From assembly GCA_020634575.1 (NCBI GenBank), contig JACKBM010000022.1:1-64000 (forward strand): a stretch of DNA of 64,000 nt, given 5' to 3'. Position 1 is the stretch's first letter. The number at the start of each line of letters is the position of its first letter. This document shows positions 58,615 to 64,000 of this stretch, piece by piece. The position numbers and the translations under genes were made by a program. Source of the DNA: Ardenticatenales bacterium. GTDB lineage: Bacteria; Chloroflexota; Anaerolineae; Promineifilales; Promineifilaceae. Below the pieces are notes generated by a model. The model was not told the origin of the DNA and did no database searches. It saw only the letters and a list, made by a program, of their open reading frames with translations.

Positions 58615-60369
58615 CTATTCGGTGAAGACGGGCAATGGCTCCTGGGTGGCGACGTCGACCAGGCCCAGGAGGTCGCTGAGGCGGACTTCGGGGATGACGG
58701 TGAGGGCGAGGCCGGTGGTGGCCAGTGCCTTGGCCCGGTGATGGATGCCCAGCTCGACGGCCAGGTCGTCCATCTTCTCCATCTCGACGGCCAGCTCGCT
58801 CACCGGCTTGAAGGACATCAGGCCGGCCAGGGGGAGCTCGACTTTGGCGAGGACCTGGCCATCGTTCACAATAACCACGCCGCCGCCGCAGGCCGCCAGC
58901 TCCTGGACCGCCAACAGCATGTCTTCCGGCCGGTGCCCCGTCACAATCACATTGTGCGAATCATGGGCGATGGTGCTGGCCAGAGTGGCGTGCTTGAGCC
59001 CCAGCCCCTTCAAAGGCACCACAATCGGCTCGTGTTTCTGACCGTGGCGCGGTACGACGGTCGCCAGGCAGATATCGTCACCCACCGCAGCCAGGTCAAT
59101 CTGGCCATCTTTGACGGTGACGGTGGCGCTGTCCAGGGCTGAGAGCCGGGTGGGCAACAGGTGCAGCATGTTCATCGTTACCTGGCCGTTCGCGATGGGC
59201 GGTTTGAGGCGGAACTGGTCCACAGTCAGCGGCGCGACGTGGACGCTGTTGTTGATCTCGATACTGTTCGGCGGCTCGGGGATATCCTGTAACAGTTTTC
59301 CATCCTCCACCATCAGCTCGCCGCCCACGAAAACCTCGCTGGTCCTGACCTCTTCCAGGGAGTCGAGCAGGATGATGTCAGCCAGGTAGCCGGGGGCGAT
59401 GGCGCCGTGGTCGCGCAGCTGGTAAGCGCGGGCCCCATTGAGGCTGGCCCAGCGGATGGCGACCGCCGGGTCGATGCCGTGGTAGAGCATCTCGCGGATG
59501 ACGCGATCCATGTGGCCGTTGATGAGCAGATCGGCCGGCGAAATGTCGTCGGTGCACAGGGCGATGTCGAGGAAAGGTAGTTTCAGGATATCCGGCACAA
59601 TGGCCCGGGCGTAGTTGCCAAAGGTGCTGACCTTGAGCAGCGGCAGCAAACCCAGACGCAGCTTTTCCACCCCTTCAGGCCCAATGCGCAGCTCGTGGTC
59701 GTTGTCGATGCCGGCCGCAATATAGGCGTTGAGCTCGCGTCCGGACAGCAGGGGGGAATGGCCCTGGATCTTGACGCCTGCCGCCAGCCCGGCCTCGACG
59801 ATACCGACCATTTTGTCGCTGCCATTGACGACGCCCATGTAATCCATCACTTCAGCCAGGGCGATGACCCGGGGCCAGGTGAGCATCTCGGCAATTTCGG
59901 CCGGGCCAAAATCGGCCCCGGCGGTTTCCTTGCCCGGCACTGCCGGCACGCATGAGGAGATCGACAGGTAAATGCGCAAGGGCAGCCCTTCACTCCCTTC
60001 CAGCATGAAGCGCATGCCGTCCATCCCCAGCACATTGCCAATTTCGTGCGGGTCAATGACCGAGGTCGTGGTGCCGAAGGGGAGGACGGCGGCGGCGTAG
60101 CTGGCCGGGGTGACCATGGTGCTCTCAATGTGGATATGGGTGTCGACGAAGCCGGGCGCCGCCCATTTGCCGCTACCGTCGTAGGTGGCCTTGGCCTCGA
60201 GCTGGTAGGCACCGGCCGGTCCCACCAGCGCCACCCGATCGCCGTAAATGCCGATATCGGCCGGGTAAATCTCGCAGGTGAACACATTGACCAGATTCAC
60301 ATTGGTAATGGCCAAATCCAGGGGCCGCGCCCCCCTTGCCGCCTCAATCAATTCCAACCGACTAACCAC
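58615..60369 (-). CDS. ade: Adenine deaminase
   Basis: 584 residues from GTG 60369 (VVSRLELIEAARG), placed by GAGGTG eight bases upstream. A frame open to 60735 is rejected because it translates the composite repeat at 60387-60570. Family motifs: APGFVDTHIHIESTM (HxH metal site), FGTTTSVIDPHEIGNVLG, EVMDYMGVVN, KIQGHSPLLSG, ALCTDD and the C-terminal HDSHNVIVTG...ACGGGVVIVNDG. It hydrolyses adenine to hypoxanthine and ammonia in purine salvage. Length and motifs are normal. Confidence 0.95.
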   Translation of the reverse strand: MVSRLELIEAARGARPLDLAITNVNLVNVFTCEIYPADIGIYGDRVALVGPAGAYQLEAKATYDGSGKWAAPGFVDTHIHIESTMVTPASYAAAVLPFGTTTSVIDPHEIGNVLGMDGMRFMLEGSEGLPLRIYLSISSCVPAVPGKETAGADFGPAEIAEMLTWPRVIALAEVMDYMGVVNGSDKMVGIVEAGLAAGVKIQGHSPLLSGRELNAYIAAGIDNDHELRIGPEGVEKLRLGLLPLLKVSTFGNYARAIVPDILKLPFLDIALCTDDISPADLLINGHMDRVIREMLYHGIDPAVAIRWASLNGARAYQLRDHGAIAPGYLADIILLDSLEEVRTSEVFVGGELMVEDGKLLQDIPEPPNSIEINNSVHVAPLTVDQFRLKPPIANGQVTMNMLHLLPTRLSALDSATVTVKDGQIDLAAVGDDICLATVVPRHGQKHEPIVVPLKGLGLKHATLASTIAHDSHNVIVTGHRPEDMLLAVQELAACGGGVVIVNDGQVLAKVELPLAGLMSFKPVSELAVEMEKMDDLAVELGIHHRAKALATTGLALTVIPEVRLSDLLGLVDVATQEPLPVFTE

Positions 60370-60386
60370 GCTACACCTCTTTTTTT

Positions 60387-60570
60387 GCCACGGATTAACA
60401 TACGCCGCTTCGCTCAGCACAAGCTGGGTTTTTCTCTTTTTCTTGCCGCAGATTTCGCAGATTTCGCTGATGTTTGTTCTCGCGACACCTTTGTCATGCG
60501 AGCAATAGAATCCCCAAATCTGCGAAATCTGCGGCAAAAACCAAAGAAAAATCTGTGCAAATCCGTGGCC
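60387..60570. repeat. Composite repeat: family A (outer) enclosing family B (inner), second copy
   Basis: Outer arms start GCCACGGATTAACA and end TGTGCAAATCCGTGGCC. Inner arms are GCCGCAGATTTCGCAGATTT (from 60445) and a right arm ending GCGAAATCTGCGGC at 60535. Same nesting as at 51945-52104, but the inner family B sequence is a variant (TTTCGC instead of TTGCGC), and both inner arms carry the same change. It occupies the divergent region between ade and corA. Confidence 0.87.
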
Positions 60571-60640
60571 GCTCTTCCAGATTTTCTTGACACAGATTAC
60601 CCGGAAAGGGATGATGATGCCAGTTGATTTCAGGGAGGCA

Positions 60641-61711
60641 ATGATGACAAAGAAGCCGGAGCAAAAACGCAGCAAGGTTGGGTTGCCGCCGGGCAGTCTG
60701 GTGCATGTGGGCCAGCAGAAGACGGAGGAGGTCACCTTTCATCTCATCGACTACGATCCCGACGGGATGTTCCTGGAGCATCAGACGGATGATCTGGCCG
60801 AGCTGGCAGCGGCCATCGAAACCCCCAGTATTACCTGGATCAATGTGATTGGGCTGCACCAGGTGGACCGTATTGAGGAGGTCGGCGCGGCGTTTGGTAT
60901 CCATACATTGCTCCTGGAGGATATCCTGAACACGGATCAGCGGCCGAAGCTGGATCAATTTGAGAAATACCTCTGCCTTATCCTGAAGATGTTGTTCTGG
61001 GATGAAGCGGCCGGCGCGGTGGTGACGGAGCAACTCTCCCTGGTCCTGGGTCAGACCTATGTGCTAACGTTTCAGGAGCAGGAAAAGGATGTCTTTGGGC
61101 CGCTGCGCCAGCGGTTGCGCGAAGGGCAGGGGCGCATCCGGGCGGCTGGCGCTGACTATCTCGCTTATGCCATTCTGGATTCGCTGGTCGACAACTATTT
61201 CCTGGTCCTGGAGCAGTTGGGTGATCAGATTGAGGATGTAGAAGAGGAACTGGTCGTGGCCCCAACCAGCGACACGCTGACGACTATCTACCATCTGAAG
61301 CGCCAGCTCCTCTTTATGCGCAAGTCTGTCTGGCCGCTGCGGGAAGCGCTCAGCATGCTGCTGCATGACGGGGGCGATCTGATCCGGCCGGCGACCCTCA
61401 TCTACCTGCGCGACGTCTATGAGCACACGATTCATACCATCGACACCGTGGAAACGTTGCGGGATATCGTCGCCGGCATCCTGGATATTTACCTGTCCAG
61501 CGTCAGCAACAAGATGAATGAGGTGATGAAGTTGTTGACAGTGATCGCCACCCTGTTCATCCCGCTGACCTTTGTCACCAGCCTCTATGGTATGAATTTT
61601 CACTACATGCCGGAACTGGCCTGGCGCTGGGGCTACGGTTTTGTCTGGCTGGTCATGCTGTTGATGACAGGGGGGATGCTTTATTATTTCAGGCGCAAAG
61701 AGTGGTTGTGA
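60641..61711 (+). CDS. corA: CorA-family magnesium/metal transporter
   Basis: 356 residues from ATG 60641, preceded by GGGAGGC. N-terminal alpha/beta cytoplasmic domain (TWINVIGLHQVDRIEEVGAAFGIHTLLLEDILNTDQRPKLDQFEKYLCLILKML), long stalk helices and two C-terminal helices. The channel signature GMN is in TSLYGMNFHYMPEL. The C-terminal RRKEW is basic, as expected. Transports Mg2+ (or Co2+/Ni2+) as a pentamer. Confidence 0.94.
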   Translation: MMTKKPEQKRSKVGLPPGSLVHVGQQKTEEVTFHLIDYDPDGMFLEHQTDDLAELAAAIETPSITWINVIGLHQVDRIEEVGAAFGIHTLLLEDILNTDQRPKLDQFEKYLCLILKMLFWDEAAGAVVTEQLSLVLGQTYVLTFQEQEKDVFGPLRQRLREGQGRIRAAGADYLAYAILDSLVDNYFLVLEQLGDQIEDVEEELVVAPTSDTLTTIYHLKRQLLFMRKSVWPLREALSMLLHDGGDLIRPATLIYLRDVYEHTIHTIDTVETLRDIVAGILDIYLSSVSNKMNEVMKLLTVIATLFIPLTFVTSLYGMNFHYMPELAWRWGYGFVWLVMLLMTGGMLYYFRRKEWL

Positions 61712-61758
61712 GGGTTGCCAGCGCCGCTCGCAGCGACCCGTGACTGCGCGCAACCACT
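61701..61758 (+). terminator. Hairpin at the corA 3' end
   Basis: AGTGGTTG (61701-61708, overlapping the last codons) pairs with CAACCACT (61751-61758). The loop contains GCAGCGACCCGTGACTGCG, a sequence resembling the arms of the hairpin at 62644-62704. Confidence 0.5.
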
Positions 61759-61843
61759 TATAGTCCCATCAGGCTGGCTTCAAAATTTCTTCACATTGAT
61801 CGCTATACTGTGAGGCGGCATGAGATCTGCCCGGAGGAAATTG

Positions 61844-62629
61844 ATGAAAGATAAGCCTGAGGCGAACCGGATCAGCCGGCGCCGATTTATTCAAAGCGGG
61901 GCTGCGGCCTCGTTGGGCCTTTTGCTGGTTGGTTGTGGTGACGACGAGGTGGCCGGGGAAACGGCGACTGCGGTGGTCGCGGCGCAACCGGCGGCTACGG
62001 AAACAGCGACGAACCCCGCCCCGACGGCCACCACGATGCCTCCTACAGCGACAGCTGCAGCGCCGACTGTCGACAGTGAACCCACGTCGACCGCCAATCC
62101 CCCTGCGGAAATCCCCACCGATGTACCCCCAACCCTGTCACCAACCCCCGCCTGTGGCGACGACGATGATGAGCCCACGCCGGCGCAGACGGAAGGACCG
62201 TATTACACGCCCAATACTCCGGAGCGGAGCAGTTTCTGGGAGGCGGATACGGTCGGGACGCGGCTGGTGGTGACCGGCCGGATCCTCACCACCGGCTGCC
62301 TGCCAGTCGCCGCCGCCCTGCTGGATTTCTGGCATGCAGACGCGGGCGGCGCTTATGACAACAGCGGCTACAAATTCCGCGGCCACCAGTTCAGCGATGC
62401 GAACGGCAACTACCGGCTGGAAACGGTCCTGCCCGGTCTCTACCCTGGCCGTACCCGCCACATCCACGTCAAAGTCCAACCCGCTAACGGACCCGTCCTG
62501 ACCACCCAGCTTTACTTCCCGAATGAGCCGGATAACGCCCGGGATGGCATCTTTGATGCGGAACTGCTGGTAGAGATGAGCGAAGCAGCGGATGGCCTGC
62601 AAGCCAGCTTTGACTTTGTCTTAGCCTGA
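61844..62629 (+). CDS. Tat-exported intradiol ring-cleavage dioxygenase-like lipoprotein
   Basis: 261 residues from ATG 61844 after GGAGGAAATTG. Twin-arginine signal SRRRFIQSGAAASLGLLLVGC with a lipobox Cys, then a Thr/Pro/Ala-rich linker. The intradiol dioxygenase fold follows: QTEGPYYTPNTPERSSF, DFWHADAGGAYDNSGYKFRGHQFSDANGNYRLETVLPGLYPGRTRHIHVKV. Fe(III) ligands are one Tyr in GPYYTP, Tyr in GLYPGR and two His in RHIHVKV. Anchored outside the membrane, so it would act on extracellular catechols or may have another role. Confidence 0.92.
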   Translation: MKDKPEANRISRRRFIQSGAAASLGLLLVGCGDDEVAGETATAVVAAQPAATETATNPAPTATTMPPTATAAAPTVDSEPTSTANPPAEIPTDVPPTLSPTPACGDDDDEPTPAQTEGPYYTPNTPERSSFWEADTVGTRLVVTGRILTTGCLPVAAALLDFWHADAGGAYDNSGYKFRGHQFSDANGNYRLETVLPGLYPGRTRHIHVKVQPANGPVLTTQLYFPNEPDNARDGIFDAELLVEMSEAADGLQASFDFVLA

Positions 62630-62643
62630 TTAGGCGTCCCCAA

Positions 62644-62704
62644 AGTCATCGGGTCGCTGCGAGCAGTGCTCACCTTGAACACCGTAAGAAGCGACCCGAT
62701 GACT
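62644..62704. terminator. 15-bp perfect hairpin between convergent genes
   Basis: AGTCATCGGGTCGCT (62644-62658) and AGCGACCCGATGACT (62690-62704) are exact complements around a 31-nt loop. It lies between the dioxygenase stop and the convergent TPP-enzyme stop, so it can serve both. Confidence 0.75.
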
Positions 62705-62714
62705 GCGAGCACCG

Positions 62715-64000
62715 CTAGATGATCACATTCAAGACCGCCTGCTGGCCGCGCTGGGCCGCTGCGTAGGCGCGGGCGAGGGCGGGGGGGAGTTCGGCCGGTT
62801 TTTCGACGCGCTCGCCATAACCATCGAAGGCGGCCACGATCTTCTCGAAGGCGGGCGGCGGGCCCAGGCTGGTGAGCGGGGGCGCCGGCTCCTCCAGATC
62901 GGGGTACCAGCGATTGACGTAGTTGGTGACGGTCGCCCATTGGCCATTGTTGAAGATGATGGTGATGAAGGGCAAATTCTGGCTGCGGGCGACCTGGTGG
63001 GCAGCCAGCGGGGCGCTGAAATAGTAGCAGCCGTCGCCGGTGCCCAGAACCGGTAGTTTGCCCGGCTCGGCCAGGCGGATGCCCAGGGCGGCGCCCATCC
63101 CCCAGCCCAGACCACCGGCGTTGGGCAGGGCGAAGAAGCGGCCCGGTTCGGCCAGCGTCAAATAATCCCCGCGCAAATCAAACTCGCGCAATACGACGAT
63201 CTCTTCATGGGCCATGGCCAGTTCATTGACGCAATGGGAGATCCAGCCGTAGGTCATCTCACCCAGCTCTTTGGCCCGGGCAATTTCGGCCGCGCGTTGG
63301 GCAGCCTTGCCCTGTTGGATGGCGCCGACCCAGCGCCGGCGCCGTTCGGTGAGGGCGGCGTCTGGCGCGGCGGTCGCGGTCTGTAGCGCCCCCAAAAAGG
63401 GGACGATGGCGCTGGTGACGACGGCATCAGCGCGGAAGCCGCGGCGCGGGTAGCGGCTCAGCAGCGGGTCCGGCCCGACGTGGACGACGCGGCAATCTTG
63501 TCCCGGCCGGGCATGGATCGGCATGTAGGGCACGTCGCTTTCCAGGCTGATGATCAGATCCGCCTCCGGCACGGCGGCGTGGGGATTGTCGCCCAGCCAG
63601 AGCTTGTGACCAAGCGGAAAGTGCAGGTTGCGCGGCATGAGGCCGGTCACGCCGGCGCTCTGGGCTTCAGCCAGGTTGACGAGAGCAGGCAGAATGTTGT
63701 GGTCCCGGTCGGTCCCGCTGCTGATGATGAGGGGGCGCTGGGCGGATGCCAGCCAGCTGGCGATGGTCTGGATGCTGGCCGGATCAGGCTGCGGCGGACT
63801 GGGCAGGACGGGCGGTTGGATTGGTGCCGGAATGGAGATGATCTGCTCGACGGCTTCCGGGGCAAAGGTGAGGTAGACGGGACCGGCCGGTGCACTCAAC
63901 GCCAGCGCATACGCCCGCGCCAAAATCAAATCGATCTCGGCGATGTTGTCGCCACTGATATGGTAATGCCACTTGACACTTTCCCGCACCATGCCGGCCT
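62715..64000 (-). CDS. Thiamine-pyrophosphate-dependent enzyme (acetolactate synthase-like), 5'-truncated by window edge
   Basis: The reading frame continues past the right edge; about 428 residues are visible, covering the central and C-terminal TPP domains of a family of about 550-590 residues. The N-terminal pyrimidine-binding domain with the catalytic Glu is outside the window. The middle domain is PLIISSGTDRDHNILPALVNLAEAQSAGVTG; the TPP-Mg motif is LGTGDGCYYFSAPLAAHQVARSQNLPFITIIFNNGQWATV. An ATG at 63992 is only an internal Met. It resembles the broad benzoylformate-decarboxylase/acetolactate-synthase group; substrate unknown, decarboxylation or carboligation of 2-keto acids expected. 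Confidence 0.88.
   Translation of the reverse strand, partial: AGMVRESVKWHYHISGDNIAEIDLILARAYALALSAPAGPVYLTFAPEAVEQIISIPAPIQPPVLPSPPQPDPASIQTIASWLASAQRPLIISSGTDRDHNILPALVNLAEAQSAGVTGLMPRNLHFPLGHKLWLGDNPHAAVPEADLIISLESDVPYMPIHARPGQDCRVVHVGPDPLLSRYPRRGFRADAVVTSAIVPFLGALQTATAAPDAALTERRRRWVGAIQQGKAAQRAAEIARAKELGEMTYGWISHCVNELAMAHEEIVVLREFDLRGDYLTLAEPGRFFALPNAGGLGWGMGAALGIRLAEPGKLPVLGTGDGCYYFSAPLAAHQVARSQNLPFITIIFNNGQWATVTNYVNRWYPDLEEPAPPLTSLGPPPAFEKIVAAFDGYGERVEKPAELPPALARAYAAAQRGQQAVLNVII

Noticed and set aside
60370..60735. N-terminal extension of adenine deaminase to 60735
   Set aside because: It would translate the composite A/B repeat and leave no Shine-Dalgarno; GTG 60369 gives the family length and a good ribosome site.
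1..64000. tRNA, rRNA, insertion sequences, integrases, replication origin
   Set aside because: No tRNA-like CCA-ended cloverleaf, rRNA stretch, transposase or integrase motif, or DnaA-box cluster was seen by eye; a tRNAscan or Rfam search would settle it.

Overview
The window is high-GC bacterial chromosome with no rRNA, tRNA, IS element, prophage or CRISPR array that I can recognise. Gene content suggests an uncultivated member of the Chloroflexota. The clues are substrate-binding lipoproteins with Val/Thr-rich 'EVTRVV' linkers, large Asp-box and NHL proteins, a Sec-exported RHS protein, TIGR04076 and DUF2202 proteins, and heavy use of short interspersed palindromes. This assignment is inference; no phylogenetic marker is present.

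Region 1 (1-36.2 kb) is a very large catabolic supercluster. It encodes a dipeptide/oligopeptide-type ABC importer (SBP, two permeases, fused double ATPase), an M81/MlrC-like metallopeptidase (cut by the left edge), an M19 dipeptidase, a PIG-L deacetylase homologue and four amidohydrolase-fold proteins. It also holds three DapA-family lyases, two mandelate racemase/enolase-superfamily enzymes, two D-2-hydroxyacid dehydrogenases, two aldo/keto reductases, an SDR, an MDR, an HpaI-type aldolase, a class III aminotransferase, a DSD1-type PLP enzyme, a DAO-type flavoprotein, a Rieske protein, a PhyH oxygenase, a TIGR04076 protein, an Asp-box protein and a 12-repeat NHL protein. A FadR-type GntR regulator heads the longest transcription unit. 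Four copies of one 28-bp operator/promoter motif sit directly upstream of four transcription units (1.15, 21.25, 31.02 and 31.11 kb), so most of the region looks like one GntR regulon of roughly 30 genes. The substrate is not identifiable from sequence. A peptide- or amide-linked sugar acid or amino-sugar derivative would fit the enzyme set.

Region 2 (36.2-43.5 kb) has two small membrane proteins and a 2102-residue secreted SpvB/RHS-repeat protein with a variable, membrane-helix-rich C-terminal tip. Region 3 (43.5-49.1 kb) is a redox/stress group: DUF2202 lipoprotein, multi-helix haem-copper-oxidase-like protein, ferritin-like protein, cupin, cytochrome c lipoprotein and a Crp/Fnr regulator, with two Fnr-architecture palindromes (CCGAC-N4-GTCGG). 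It ends with a BRO-N-like protein. Region 4 (49.1-49.8 kb) is non-coding and rich in inverted repeats.

Region 5 (49.8-64 kb) carries housekeeping and accessory genes. These are a deoxynucleoside kinase, psuG, a cupin, an NAD-dependent epimerase, an MFS exporter with an ArsR-like regulator, a tandem-repeat block and a zinc-ribbon membrane protein. They are followed by a TetR-controlled ABC-2 exporter with a nested operator, adenine deaminase, CorA, a Tat-exported intradiol dioxygenase and a TPP-dependent enzyme cut by the right edge.

Three kinds of interspersed repeat overlay everything. One is the 10-bp palindrome ACCGGCCGGT (about 30 copies, mostly inside genes). The other two are long hairpin elements, family A (arms GCCACGGATTAACACGGATT) and family B (arms GCCGCAGATTGCGCAGATT), with B nested inside A at two loci.
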